The notes: generated by a model not told the origin, from the letters alone. A stretch of 64,000 nucleotides of DNA from Fulvivirga marina (GCF_016775155.1 NZ_JAEUGD010000053.1:186001-250000), one strand, 5' to 3'; counted from the first letter of the stretch, positions 14,589-23,557 are shown. Made by a program: numbers and translations.

Positions 14589-15809
14589 TTAAACGTAGAA
14601 ATCTACGTTTTCATAATGTTGTAATAATTCAGTCATCCTGTCCGGGTCCTCGCCTTTAAAATTAACTGTGCCGAAATGGTTTCCAAAACCTTCGCGTGAG
14701 TTGATCTTTTGTGTTGATAATGGAGGCACCAGCGTATGGTTCAGAAAATAGGGTTCCTCATTCAGTTCATCCGGTATTTCAAGCTTTTCGATTATATTTT
14801 TGTGAGGGTAGATCATCACATTTCCAAAGTGGTTTTTGGGTTCAAATTCTTGAGATGGAAATAGCGCATTCACTTCTTCATCTGTTAAAGAAGGGTCATG
14901 ACACATAACAAATGCTGCTAATGCATCAAACTCATAGGCTTTGGAAGCTAATTCCAGGATGTGTCCGCCAGGGATTCTACAAGCCACTTCTCCGAAGCCC
15001 AGTTCATCATTTTCTGTTAAGAACCATTCAGGGTGTATCATGCCATATTCAATGCCAAATATATCAACGAGTTGCTGCACTTTCTCGTGGATCAATGGAC
15101 GTTTGGAGGCAAGGTAATGTCCTTCTGGCACAAAATTGGAGTAGCCTAATTTTACATATTCCGTGATATTGAGGAATCTGACCTTTCCTCCATGTACAAA
15201 AGCTTCACACGAAAACTCTCTTCCTGACAGGTGGCTTTCGGCCAGGCAAGGGAAGTCGCTGTCTTCCACTTTCTCATCAATGTCTTTAAATGAGCGCAAA
15301 AGGCGGTGGCCTACGGTACCTGCTGAAGCAAACGGTTTGATGTGAACCCAGCTATCAGCTTCATTGGCTACCTGCAAGTTGGCCTCATTAAGCCTTTTCA
15401 TAAATTGCTTAACCTGCTCGCGGTTATATACTTCTTCAAACAGCCCTACTCGAAGACCTCCAATGAGTGCTTTACGCTTCATCATAGCCTTGTTTCGGAA
15501 TAAAAAAGCACGGTTAAGCACGCGTGGATCATCGCGATAAATGGAGTTAAGGGCTCCTGCCCATTCTACTGTTTCTTCAAACAGAGGAACAGCAACATCT
15601 ACATTATAAGGTTTGAGTTTTTCAGCAAGGTCAAGCGAGTTGGAAGTGTCACTCCACTCGTCAAACGTGTAGGCCACGAAAGGAATGTTGTTTTCCTTTG
15701 CGTAGGGCTCAAAATCGCTAAAAGATACTACTACAAATGGTTTGTTGAGTTTTTGCATGCTTTCAATGACGGGTAAACTCCAACCCATTAGAGCAAAACA
15801 TTGCGCCAT
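14589..15809 (-). CDS. ATP-grasp carboxylate-amine ligase family protein
   Basis: 406 residues, no signal peptide. An N-terminal preATP-grasp Rossmann-like part (VVVSFSDFEP) precedes the ATP-grasp core: HIKPFASAGTVGHR (ATP-lysine and glycine-rich loop), CLAESHLSGREFSCEAF and the metal-binding EVACRIPGGH. This resembles the amino-acid ligase group (dipeptide synthetases of the BacD type) more than D-Ala-D-Ala ligase. It should activate a carboxylate as acyl phosphate and join it to an amine. First gene of the operon that continues with the papain-like protein and alanine racemase. The substrates are unknown; a D-alanine-containing product is a reasonable guess. Confidence 0.75.
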   Translation of the reverse strand: MAQCFALMGWSLPVIESMQKLNKPFVVVSFSDFEPYAKENNIPFVAYTFDEWSDTSNSLDLAEKLKPYNVDVAVPLFEETVEWAGALNSIYRDDPRVLNRAFLFRNKAMMKRKALIGGLRVGLFEEVYNREQVKQFMKRLNEANLQVANEADSWVHIKPFASAGTVGHRLLRSFKDIDEKVEDSDFPCLAESHLSGREFSCEAFVHGGKVRFLNITEYVKLGYSNFVPEGHYLASKRPLIHEKVQQLVDIFGIEYGMIHPEWFLTENDELGFGEVACRIPGGHILELASKAYEFDALAAFVMCHDPSLTDEEVNALFPSQEFEPKNHFGNVMIYPHKNIIEKLEIPDELNEEPYFLNHTLVPPLSTQKINSREGFGNHFGTVNFKGEDPDRMTELLQHYENVDFYV

Positions 15810-16166
15810 AATTACTTGGGGTTTATTTTACAAATGTTGAACACCGTTACGGTGCTGTGAATTAGATATTTATTCAGATGAGAGCTATATATTTAGCTCT
15901 CCATTGGACGTTTGGCGTCTGCCAATTGTATCATGTTAACGTTAATCTAGCGGTTTTGTTTATGAAATTCCACAGTTTTTGGAGATAAGCGTGAGAGTCG
16001 GTGAGTAGTTTTCTGTGTAATAGTGGTTGGTATGTGGTTTCGGGTTGACGCGGAGTCCTTATAAATCAGGAGATTGATTCGTTGCACCTCTTGGCAAAGG
16101 TGGTGCTAATCAAAGTTTCCCGCTGAAAACAATTCAAATCTTTTACCTTTACATGCTCAACAAAAC
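15810..16166. other. Divergent intergenic region between the ligase operon and the Crp-like gene
   Basis: No ORF is supported. Two hairpins stand next to each other: GAGAGCTA/TAGCTCTC (15880-15901) and ATTGGACG ... CGTCTGCCAAT (15903-15926). A palindrome ACCGTTACGGT lies at about 15843-15853. TACCTTTA at 16144-16151 resembles a -7 element for the Crp-like gene. The palindromes could be operators for the minus-strand operon. Confidence 0.4.
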
Positions 16167-16733
16167 ATGGAAGAAAAACTTAACCTCCTTCGCATACACA
16201 TCGAGAAAATGGCTAAGCTTACTGATGATGAGTGGGCGTATGTGTCTTCTCACTTCAAGTACAGAGCTTTCAAAAAGCATCAATACCTTGTTCAGATTGG
16301 GCAGCCTGTGCCCTCGGAGTTTTGGATCGTCAAAGGTCTGGTGAAGTCATTTGCAGTGGATAGCGATGGCAAAGAGCATATCCTTCAGTTTGGCATGGAA
16401 GACTATTGGGTGAGTGATTATAATGCTTATCAAAATAAAGTTAGTGCCACGCTACATGTCGATTGTATTGAGAACTCTGAGTTTTTCAGTATTAGTATTG
16501 ATGATAAGGAAAAACTGTGTCGTGAGATCAAAGCAATGGCTAACTTTTCTCGCCTGAAAACTACTCACGGTTTTATTGCCCTACAACAGAGGGTAATGTC
16601 GCACCTGATCAGCAGTGCAGAGGAGCGCTATAATAGCCTTCTTTCCAATCAGCCGGGATTGGTACAGCGTGTGCCGAAAAAGCTGTTAGCTTCCTACCTG
16701 GGGGTTAGCCGGGAAACTTTGAGCCGGTTCTGA
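16167..16733 (+). CDS. Crp/Fnr-family transcriptional regulator
   Basis: 188 residues: a cyclic-nucleotide-binding-type beta barrel (FKKHQYLVQIGQPVPSEFWIVKGLVKSF) and a C-terminal helix-turn-helix (KLLASYLGVSRETLSRF) that ends right after the recognition helix. No Fnr-type cysteine cluster is apparent. Bacteroidota have many such proteins with unknown effectors. The gene is divergent from the ATP-grasp operon and could control it, or the DJ-1-type gene that follows 113 bases downstream. Confidence 0.85.
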   Translation: MEEKLNLLRIHIEKMAKLTDDEWAYVSSHFKYRAFKKHQYLVQIGQPVPSEFWIVKGLVKSFAVDSDGKEHILQFGMEDYWVSDYNAYQNKVSATLHVDCIENSEFFSISIDDKEKLCREIKAMANFSRLKTTHGFIALQQRVMSHLISSAEERYNSLLSNQPGLVQRVPKKLLASYLGVSRETLSRF

Positions 16734-16846
16734 TACTACTCCGTTGGAGTGATATTCATCACATCATAATAGTGACTTACTTCCTTGTGGAACATTCCTT
16801 CCTTGCAGACTTTTGCCTTGAACTAAATCTATAAAACCAAAAGAAA

Positions 16847-17611
16847 ATGAAGAGAGTATTAAATGCAATTTTATTGGTGTTGGCAGCCGTTGTATTAGGG
16901 CATGCACAAAAAGTATCTGGAGATATAAAAGGTACACCAAGGGTATTGATGGTACTTAGTAGTCATGGAGAACTTGGAAATACCGGCAAGGAAACTGGTT
17001 TTTATCTGAGTGAGGCCACCCATGCTTATGAAGTATTTAAAGATAGGGGGTTTGTTATTGATGTGGTAAGTCCTGAAGGTGGAAAGGCACCCGTAGATGG
17101 TTTTGATCTGAAAGATTCTGTCAATAAAAAATTCTGGAACGATAAGGAGTTTAGACACAAAGTAGAAAATACGCTTACTCCAGATGAGGTTAAGGCTGGT
17201 GACTATGATGCTATTTATTATGCTGGCGGTCATGGAACCATGTGGGATTTTCCTGAAAATGAGAAATTAGCTCAAATAGCTGCTGACATTTATGAAAACA
17301 ATGGTGTGGTGAGTGCAGTGTGTCATGGTCCGATAGCTTTAGTCAATATTAAGCTTTCTAATGGTGAGTATCTTGTTCATGGAAAAACTGTTAGTGTATT
17401 TACTAATGAAGAAGAAAGTGCTATACAGCTTACAGAGGTGGTTCCTTATTTGTTGGAGGAGAAAATGAAGGAGCGAGGTGTGACTGTTGAGAAAGCCGGT
17501 ATGTGGCAGGAAAAAGTGTCTGTTGACAACAGGTTGGTGACCGGTCAGAACCCAGCATCTGCTCATAAAGTAGCTGCTGAGGTAGTACAGTTGGTGAACA
17601 GTGTGCGGTAA
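16847..17611 (+). CDS. Secreted DJ-1/PfpI-family protein (Hsp31/glyoxalase III type)
   Basis: 254 residues with a signal peptide (VLAAVVLGHA|Q). The class I glutamine amidotransferase-like core carries the nucleophile elbow VSAVCHGPIAL, with Cys and His, and the upstream AIYYAGGHGTMWDF. These match the Hsp31/YhbO group, whose members act as methylglyoxal-converting enzymes or chaperones. A signal peptide is less usual and suggests a periplasmic location. It is single-gene, downstream of the Crp-like regulator. Confidence 0.85.
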   Translation: MKRVLNAILLVLAAVVLGHAQKVSGDIKGTPRVLMVLSSHGELGNTGKETGFYLSEATHAYEVFKDRGFVIDVVSPEGGKAPVDGFDLKDSVNKKFWNDKEFRHKVENTLTPDEVKAGDYDAIYYAGGHGTMWDFPENEKLAQIAADIYENNGVVSAVCHGPIALVNIKLSNGEYLVHGKTVSVFTNEEESAIQLTEVVPYLLEEKMKERGVTVEKAGMWQEKVSVDNRLVTGQNPASAHKVAAEVVQLVNSVR

Positions 17612-17988
17612 CTGGTAATCCGTGAGCCGGGTTTGGTGTCGTTTCCGGTAAACTAGGAGTCTCTGATGTTTGGTAGTCAGTAACTTAGTGGATAGGTATT
17701 CGGCAAAAAACAAGTGCAGTTCACTGCGATAAGAGAGGAGCATCCTGTACTTCTAAAACGGGGAGATTGCTTCGTTGTGCCTCATAGCAAAGCCGACGTT
17801 AGTCAAAAAAATCAAACTGTAAACTGTTGATATTCAGTTATTAAAGTAATTTAAAGAATAAAAAATAATCTTTTGTTAAGTTTTGATCTATTAAAACATA
17901 AAATTACTTTAATATAAATTACGATCTATTCCTTTAAATTCGCTTTAGTTATTGAAAAATTTTTAACCAATTAAAACCAACTAAAACG
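17612..17988. other. Intergenic region, AT-rich upstream of the small lipoprotein
   Basis: No gene is supported. From about 17800 the sequence is strongly AT-rich and could hold the promoter of the lipoprotein gene, but I cannot identify a clear TAnnTTTG element. No repeat of the local families is seen. Confidence 0.4.
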
Positions 17989-18516
17989 ATGAAGAAATTA
18001 TCTGTTTACCTGGTATGTGCTTTTGCATTTTACTTTACTGCATGTGAGGATACCAACGATGCCAACCCTCAACCAGAGGTGAAAACCGAAAATGAGGAGG
18101 TATCCAAGGGAGATGCCAGTAGCAGGGTGGCCCAAAATTCTGCTGTACCTCAGGAAGTGGTAGATCTTGCAAAAAATGTATACGGCAGCAATACATTACC
18201 AGCTTTAACTGTAGCGTTTACCTATTCCAGAGGTGACTCTAATATTAATCTTGAAGATGGGTGGTCATTTTATGTATATGATACTCCTGAAAGCGGATGT
18301 GTTTTAGGAAATGGTGACGGACGCTATTATCCAGGTTATCTGATCACCGAAGAGGGCTTTGCTTTTGTTGAAGCAGAGGACATGTGTGGCTATGGAACTT
18401 ATAATGTAGATAATAGACAAGGTGGCTGGTTTGACTATGTGTGTGGTCCTTCTGGTTTCAGTTTTGACTACAATGGTGAGCCTGTTTTTGTACTGGTGAG
18501 ATTATGGTGTGAGTAA
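17989..18516 (+). CDS. Small lipoprotein of unknown function
   Basis: 175 residues. A lipoprotein signal with lipobox FTAC is followed by an acidic, low-complexity linker (about residues 20-50) and a compact C-terminal domain with five cysteines (ESGCVLG, EDMCGYG, YVCGPSG and the last residues LWCE among them) and many aromatic/glycine residues. No family is recognised. It stands alone, with its own terminator just downstream. Export to the outer membrane or cell surface is likely; the cysteines could form disulfides. Confidence 0.7.
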   Translation: MKKLSVYLVCAFAFYFTACEDTNDANPQPEVKTENEEVSKGDASSRVAQNSAVPQEVVDLAKNVYGSNTLPALTVAFTYSRGDSNINLEDGWSFYVYDTPESGCVLGNGDGRYYPGYLITEEGFAFVEAEDMCGYGTYNVDNRQGGWFDYVCGPSGFSFDYNGEPVFVLVRLWCE

Positions 18517-18540
18517 AACCTAAGCTACTCAGTGGCAAAT

Positions 18541-18577
18541 AGTGCCCATGACTGACCCGTCATGGGCACTATTTTTT
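18541..18577 (+). terminator. Rho-independent terminator after the lipoprotein gene
   Basis: A 12-bp perfect stem, AGTGCCCATGAC/GTCATGGGCACT, with loop TGACCC, followed by ATTTTTTAG. It begins 24 bases after the stop codon. Confidence 0.9.
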
Positions 18578-18608
18578 AGTTATTTTTGGCCTAAAATATA
18601 GAGATTCA

Positions 18609-19376
18609 ATGATAACCGATATAGATCATAATTTTGGGCTTCATGCATGCACCATACCCGCGAGTTCAGAGGCTATGAAGGTAAACCGTATGAACTGTTT
18701 GAGCTATGTGGATAGCGGGCTGTCATGTGATACATTTAACATTATCCATCTTTTCGATGGAAACAAATTTGTAGAAAAAGAGCTTTTGGACGCTGTTGAC
18801 TATTTCAGGCAACAGAACCTTGACTTTTGCCTGTGGGTAAGTAAGAAGAATTTAACTACGGAGGTAAAAGCCTGCTTTGAAAAACTGGGGCTGAGTGTTC
18901 AGGGCGAAGAAGTTGGTATGGCTCTGGACCTTGAAAACTATGAGCCCGTTACAAAGGGCGAACACAACAATATATTAGAAGTAAATAGAGAGGAGTATTT
19001 GAGCCAGTATGCAGGGGTAATAGCCAGAAACTGGACTCCCGCTGATGAGAATGTGATGAAATATTACGAAACAACAGCTGCTCAGTATCTTGATAAGAGT
19101 AGAGGGATCGTTTTTTTTCTTTACCAGCAAGATGGACTGCCGGTGGCAGGAGTGGAGTTGTTCCCTACTGATGATAAGACGATAGGTCTATATGGTCTGG
19201 CTACTCTGGAAGCTTATAGAGGGAAGGGTATTGGCTTTGCTTTAATGACTAACGCACTTAATATGGCTAAATCATCGGGCTTCAAGCAAGTGATATTGCA
19301 AGCTTCCGAAGATGGTATAGGCATATATAAAAGACTTGGCTTTCAGGAATTGACTAATTATTTTGAATATTCATAA
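18609..19376 (+). CDS. GNAT-family N-acetyltransferase
   Basis: 255 residues. The C-terminal half is a GNAT domain with the acetyl-CoA loop EAYRGKGIGFAL and the later FKQVILQAS and IYKRLGFQEL strands. The N-terminal ~120 residues form a diverged region, so the protein has the two-part arrangement common among Bacteroidota acetyltransferases. The substrate is unknown. Ten bases separate it from the esterase gene, suggesting one transcript. Confidence 0.82.
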   Translation: MITDIDHNFGLHACTIPASSEAMKVNRMNCLSYVDSGLSCDTFNIIHLFDGNKFVEKELLDAVDYFRQQNLDFCLWVSKKNLTTEVKACFEKLGLSVQGEEVGMALDLENYEPVTKGEHNNILEVNREEYLSQYAGVIARNWTPADENVMKYYETTAAQYLDKSRGIVFFLYQQDGLPVAGVELFPTDDKTIGLYGLATLEAYRGKGIGFALMTNALNMAKSSGFKQVILQASEDGIGIYKRLGFQELTNYFEYS

Positions 19377-19386
19377 TCTGTGGTAA

Positions 19387-20202
19387 ATGAAAAAAGTGCT
19401 ATTTCTGGTATTAGCCCTAACAGGGCATTTGGCTTTGGCTCGTGATGTAGATACGCTTGTGGTCATGAGCAACTCAATGCATAAGGAGGTGAAGAACGTT
19501 GTTATTACACCGGCCGACTATAGTCAAACAGAAAAGCCTTACCCTGTGGTGTATATACTCCATGGCGCTACAGATGATTACCGATTTTGGCCCGAGTATG
19601 TTCCTGAAGTGCATGAGTTTGCCGATAGGTACCGGATGATCCTCGTATTTCCGGACGGGGCTAAAACGAGTTGGTATTTTGATAGTCCCATAGACAGTAC
19701 GTTTAAATACGAAACCTATGTATCAAAGGAGTTGGTGAACAGCGTAGACCAAAACTATAATACCATAGAAAATAGAACCGGACGGGCTATAACAGGCTTG
19801 AGTATGGGCGGGCATGGTGCTTTTTATTTGGCTTTTAGGCATCCTGATATTTGGGGTGCGGCTGGCAGTACCAGTGGAGGAATGGATTTCAGGCCCTTTC
19901 CTGATCGATGGGATATTGCCAAAAGACTCGGATCCTTTGATCAGTATCCTGAAAACTGGGAAAGAAATACCGTTATCAATATGGTGCCACTCATTGATAA
20001 GAGTAGTTTGACATTGATCTTTGATTGTGGGACGGATGACTTTTTCTATGAGGGAAATAAGGCTCTGCACGAAAAGCTTCTGAATAGAAATATCCCTCAT
20101 ACTTATATAGAAAATCCGGGAGGCCACGCATTAGACTACTGGCTGAAGTCCATCAAATACCACATGATCTTCTTTGAGGATTATTTTGCTGAATCTAAAT
20201 AA
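19387..20202 (+). CDS. Secreted esterase of the esterase D/S-formylglutathione hydrolase type
   Basis: 271 residues with a signal peptide (FLVLALTGHLALA). Alpha/beta-hydrolase landmarks: oxyanion segment VVYILHGATDD, nucleophile elbow TGLSMGGHG, acid in FDCGTDDFF and the catalytic His in GGHALDYW. These match the putative esterase (PF00756) family, which includes feruloyl esterases, mycolyltransferases and siderophore-ester hydrolases; the sequence does not choose between them. It sits between two acetyltransferase genes. Confidence 0.85.
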   Translation: MKKVLFLVLALTGHLALARDVDTLVVMSNSMHKEVKNVVITPADYSQTEKPYPVVYILHGATDDYRFWPEYVPEVHEFADRYRMILVFPDGAKTSWYFDSPIDSTFKYETYVSKELVNSVDQNYNTIENRTGRAITGLSMGGHGAFYLAFRHPDIWGAAGSTSGGMDFRPFPDRWDIAKRLGSFDQYPENWERNTVINMVPLIDKSSLTLIFDCGTDDFFYEGNKALHEKLLNRNIPHTYIENPGGHALDYWLKSIKYHMIFFEDYFAESK

Positions 20203-20212
20203 GTTATCTGAA

Positions 20213-20665
20213 ATGCACCATACTAACATTAGACCCTACAAAGACACTGATAAAGAGGAACTGATCAAACTGATGAGACTCAACACACCGCAGTATTTTG
20301 ATCCTTCGGAGGAAAGTGAATTTGCCAGTTATCTGGAGAATGAGCTGGAAAGTTACTATGTAGTGGAAGAAAATGGTGAAATAGTTGGCTGTGGAGGTAT
20401 CAATTATTTTCCTGATGAACATACAGCTCGGATTTCATGGGATATGATTCACCCTGAATCGCAAGGTAAGGGAATCGGTAAAAAGCTTGCCCTGTTTAGA
20501 ATTGATGAGATTAAAAGGAATGAGAATATAAAGAAGATCGTGGTACGGACCACTCAACTGGTTTATCCGTTCTATCAAAAGGCAGGGTTTGCATTGGAGA
20601 AAACGGAGAAGGATTTTTGGGCTCCAGGCTATGACCTTTACCAAATGAAAATAGAACTGAATTAA
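20213..20665 (+). CDS. GNAT-family N-acetyltransferase
   Basis: 150 residues with the GNAT acetyl-CoA motif HPESQGKGIGKKL and the later YPFYQKAGFAL segment. The ATG at 20213 is chosen because it lies 10 bases after the esterase stop and begins with the typical MHHTNIRPY strand; the longer in-frame start at 20174 would overlap the esterase gene. Substrate unknown. Confidence 0.85.
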   Translation: MHHTNIRPYKDTDKEELIKLMRLNTPQYFDPSEESEFASYLENELESYYVVEENGEIVGCGGINYFPDEHTARISWDMIHPESQGKGIGKKLALFRIDEIKRNENIKKIVVRTTQLVYPFYQKAGFALEKTEKDFWAPGYDLYQMKIELN

Positions 20666-21069
20666 CCAAACGCTTAAAAATTTTGACCATGGCATAGATG
20701 CTAATTTGTTGAGGTCGAGGCTTGAAAGTAAAGACATACCTTGCTTTCTCTTTGATGACAATAGGGTGTAACTAAATCCACTATACAATATCCCTCTGGG
20801 GCACTAAGCTTAAAATAAGAGAGAGTGATGTGCAAAAAGCACTACAAATTATTGGGGGGGTAGAGGCGAACTCATTTACTGATATGGATGATCAACAGGT
20901 ACGATGCCCCAACTGCGACTTCACCGAGTTCTATTCAGGTTTCAAATGCAAGAGAGGTTTGAAGGGCATTTTGATAGCTATAATTTCTCTACTACTTTTT
21001 GTATTCCCATTTTACTATAAGGCGGTATATAATGCAGGCCATGAGGTGCTGATTTTCAAACAAAAATGA
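20661..21069 (+). pseudogene. Broken DUF2007 / membrane-anchored zinc-ribbon-like gene
   Basis: The first frame (from 20661) reads TLKNFDHGIDANLLRSRLES, then KDIPCFLFDDNRV, typical of DUF2007 domains that begin with an A..LKSRLES.GIPCFL.D pattern. A TAA follows at once, and the same frame continues LNPLYNIPL. A -1 shift near 20800 then restores WGTKLKIRESDVQKALQII and a C-terminal part with CPNC and one membrane segment, ending at 21069. No good start codon is visible. One stop and one frameshift therefore split a single ancestral gene; the tail alone (from GTG at 20830) could still be translated. Confidence 0.7.
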
Positions 21070-21207
21070 AGTGGTGAAAGGGTGCAGGCCTGATCTATTG
21101 CCTTGACCATACCACTAGCCAAGGCCGTTTTATAGAGAATATTTATCGAGATCTTTAGACTATCTCCATCAATCTTTTTAGATTGATCCCCTAAACGCAA
21201 GGCCATT

Positions 21208-21954
21208 ATGGATGTACTTGGTATTGATATCGGAGGCTCCGGAATAAAAGGGGCAATCGTAGACACAAAGCAGGGAAAGCTTATTTCTGAGCGGTTTCGC
21301 GTTGATACACCTCAGCCAGCCACCCCTGAAGCCATTGCTGAAGTGATCAGACAGATCAGAGATCACTTCAACTGGCAGGATGACATTGGGTGTGCTTTCC
21401 CCTCAGTAGTAATTGAAGGAAGAGCCAAGTACAGTTCTAATTTGGATCCGGCTTGGAAAGGTGTGCAGATTGATGACTTGTTTAGCGAGTATTGCGAAGA
21501 TCTCAGGTTTGAAATTATCAATGATGCTGATGCTGCCGGTATAGCAGAAATGCGATTTGGAGCTGGCAGGCATAAGTCTGGATTGGTTGTGATCATAACC
21601 GTAGGTACAGGTCTTGGTAGTGGTGTGTTTTATGATGGGCAACTTATCCCCAATACTGAGCTGGGAAGAATGTTGGGAAATGATGGTAAACCCGTGGAGC
21701 AGTATGCTGCTGACTCAGCCAGAAAGAGAGAAGAGCTGGAGTTTGATGAGTGGGGTAAACGGTTTGATTTCTTTTTAAAGTATGTGGACCGGATACTTTC
21801 ACCTGATTACCTGATTATTGGAGGTGGAGCAAGCAAGAAGATCCATAAGTTTAGAAAACAACTCAAGATAAAAGTATCATACGCCGTATCCGAAAAACTC
21901 AACAATGCGGGTATCATTGGTGCTGCTGTCAATGCCGCTGAGCATCATAAATAA
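21208..21954 (+). CDS. ppgK: Polyphosphate glucokinase-like ROK-family kinase
   Basis: 248 residues. ASKHA/ROK landmarks: phosphate-binding [12 protein letters not shown] at the N-terminus, catalytic Asp in IINDADAAG, the second phosphate loop [10 protein letters not shown] and the adenosine-region [10 protein letters not shown]. Short length and the ROK zinc motif being absent agree with polyphosphate glucokinase (PpgK), which phosphorylates glucose with polyphosphate or ATP. The phosphate donor cannot be read from the sequence. Single gene. Confidence 0.8.
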   Translation: MDVLGIDIGGSGIKGAIVDTKQGKLISERFRVDTPQPATPEAIAEVIRQIRDHFNWQDDIGCAFPSVVIEGRAKYSSNLDPAWKGVQIDDLFSEYCEDLRFEIINDADAAGIAEMRFGAGRHKSGLVVIITVGTGLGSGVFYDGQLIPNTELGRMLGNDGKPVEQYAADSARKREELEFDEWGKRFDFFLKYVDRILSPDYLIIGGGASKKIHKFRKQLKIKVSYAVSEKLNNAGIIGAAVNAAEHHK

Positions 21955-22010
21955 TGTTTTCCTCGTTCTTTTTGGTAGCTTTAGTGAGTTATTAATAAAA
22001 ACATCATACC

Positions 22011-22355
22011 ATGCCTCATTTTGTAATTGACTGTTCAGAAAGTGTCATCATGCGGAAAACACCTGAAGAGATTATGAAAGCTGTATTTGAAACGGCAGAG
22101 TCGACGAAGCTATTCAAAACAGTAGATATAAAAGTCAGGATCAACCCTTTTAAGTATTACAATACAGCTAATACCCAGGACGATTTTTTGCACATATTTG
22201 CTAATATCATGGAGGGACGTAATATAGAACAGAAGAGTGATCTTTCGAAAAGAATTGTGGGTAAGTTGAAGGAGATGTTTCCTGAGGTGCCTGTTATCTC
22301 TATGAATATTCGAGACTTTGAAAAGGCGAGTTATTGCAATAAATCGATGGTTTGA
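22011..22355 (+). CDS. 5-carboxymethyl-2-hydroxymuconate isomerase family protein
   Basis: 114 residues beginning MPHFVIDCSES; after loss of Met the N-terminal Pro is the catalytic base of the tautomerase superfamily. Length and the FKTVDIKVRI and HIFANIMEGR segments fit the CHMI family (HpaF), which acts in homoprotocatechuate breakdown. No other genes of that pathway are nearby, so the physiological substrate may differ. Confidence 0.85.
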   Translation: MPHFVIDCSESVIMRKTPEEIMKAVFETAESTKLFKTVDIKVRINPFKYYNTANTQDDFLHIFANIMEGRNIEQKSDLSKRIVGKLKEMFPEVPVISMNIRDFEKASYCNKSMV

Positions 22356-22405
22356 ATAGGGCTTATTACAGACCAGGAAAATGACACTTGTGCTAACATG
22401 ATAAT

Positions 22406-22759
22406 ATGAATATAGAAGAATATAGAAACCGCTGCTTAGCCAAACCCGGAGTAACAGAGTCATTTCCATTTCCTTCTATCCCTGATTGTTTGGTTTTCAA
22501 GGTATGTGGTAAAATGTTTACGGCAACTGATGTAAATACCTTCGCCAGCATTTCTGTAAAGTGTGATCCTGAAAAAGTAGATGAACTGAGGGCGACATAT
22601 CCTGCTGTGGCAGAACCTTCATATATGAGTAAGCGACATTGGAACCTTATTATGATGGATGGCACTATACCAGACCATTTGCTATTTCAGTGGATAGATG
22701 ATTCTTACCAACTGGTAGTGGCAAAACTAACGGCAAAGGCGCGTAATTCCCTGGTTTAA
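22406..22759 (+). CDS. MmcQ/YjbR family protein
   Basis: 117 residues with the family signature: N-terminal YRNRCLAKPGVTESFPF, VFKVCGKMFT, SVKCDP and the C-terminal KRHWNLIMMDG ... DSYQLVVAKL. YjbR proteins have a double-wing DNA-binding-like fold; the function is poorly known. It starts 50 bases after the CHMI gene and precedes another small gene by 15 bases, likely the same transcript. Confidence 0.85.
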   Translation: MNIEEYRNRCLAKPGVTESFPFPSIPDCLVFKVCGKMFTATDVNTFASISVKCDPEKVDELRATYPAVAEPSYMSKRHWNLIMMDGTIPDHLLFQWIDDSYQLVVAKLTAKARNSLV

Positions 22760-22774
22760 TCTGTTGATTCAGTC

Positions 22775-23158
22775 ATGAGTATTATTGATGACCGGCTTCC
22801 GATATGGGTTGCACTCTCTGAGTTCTATCTGGATACGGAGCTTCAGGAGCAGGATTATCATTTTATTTACAAGCAGATGAAGGACTCTGGAAAGTCTATA
22901 AAGGAGCTAAAAGAAATAGATAAGTATGAGGTATTTCCTGCCTTGCAGTCCAACCTGAACAGTGTAATAGGAGAGTGGGCAGGTTTTGATGAGCAGTGGC
23001 TGGAAAAAGTATGTACCGATAATTACAGAAAACGGAAAAATCCCATATTCAGGTTAGTAGTAAGCATACGAAACAAGCAGTATTACTGGATGAGGAGGGA
23101 ACACTGGAAGGTTATCGAGTCGATGTTTTTGGAGGGATCACCAGTTGATCAGTCGTAG
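22775..23158 (+). CDS. Small conserved protein, DUF7079-like
   Basis: 127 residues (LPIWVALSEFYLDTEL...), helical, with conserved-looking EVFPAL.SNL and NPIFRLV segments that recall the DUF7079 family found in many bacteria, often near immunity-type or housekeeping genes. No catalytic motif is seen. It follows the YjbR gene by 15 bases. Confidence 0.65.
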   Translation: MSIIDDRLPIWVALSEFYLDTELQEQDYHFIYKQMKDSGKSIKELKEIDKYEVFPALQSNLNSVIGEWAGFDEQWLEKVCTDNYRKRKNPIFRLVVSIRNKQYYWMRREHWKVIESMFLEGSPVDQS

Positions 23159-23222
23159 TATTTATCATACTTTTCCTATTTTTAGTTTATTCTTATTAAA
23201 TATCAATTTAATCTATACTGTC

Positions 23223-23537
23223 ATGAAAGTCGATAAGTTTACAAAAGTAGTATTAACAGTGATAGCTGTTAACCTGTCCATCCTGACTCTTAAGGAGTTG
23301 AGTGTAATCCCAGAGGCCCGGGCCGATGAGTTAAAAGAACCAGTGGAATTGGTAGAAACACAAAAATATGGTTTGGTGCCTGTCAATGAAGATGGTTCCA
23401 TCACAGTCAGGTTAGGTGATCGGGTTGATGTTAACCTGGTAGATATCAATACGTCTGATAAACTGAATATACACCTTAAGTCTTCTGATTCGTACTCTTT
23501 GAGAAATGCGGGACCATTGGAAGTGAGAACAGACTGA
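23223..23537 (+). CDS. Small membrane-anchored protein of unknown function
   Basis: 104 residues from the ATG at 23223. One N-terminal membrane segment or signal anchor (VVLTVIAVNLSIL) is followed by a short charged linker with a V.VNEDGSI.VRLGDRVDVN stretch. A longer in-frame ORF from 23145 would overlap the previous gene and is less likely. No family is recognised. It sits 20 bases before endonuclease V. Confidence 0.6.
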   Translation: MKVDKFTKVVLTVIAVNLSILTLKELSVIPEARADELKEPVELVETQKYGLVPVNEDGSITVRLGDRVDVNLVDINTSDKLNIHLKSSDSYSLRNAGPLEVRTD

Positions 23538-23557
23538 TCCTGAAAGAGCAGAACCGG

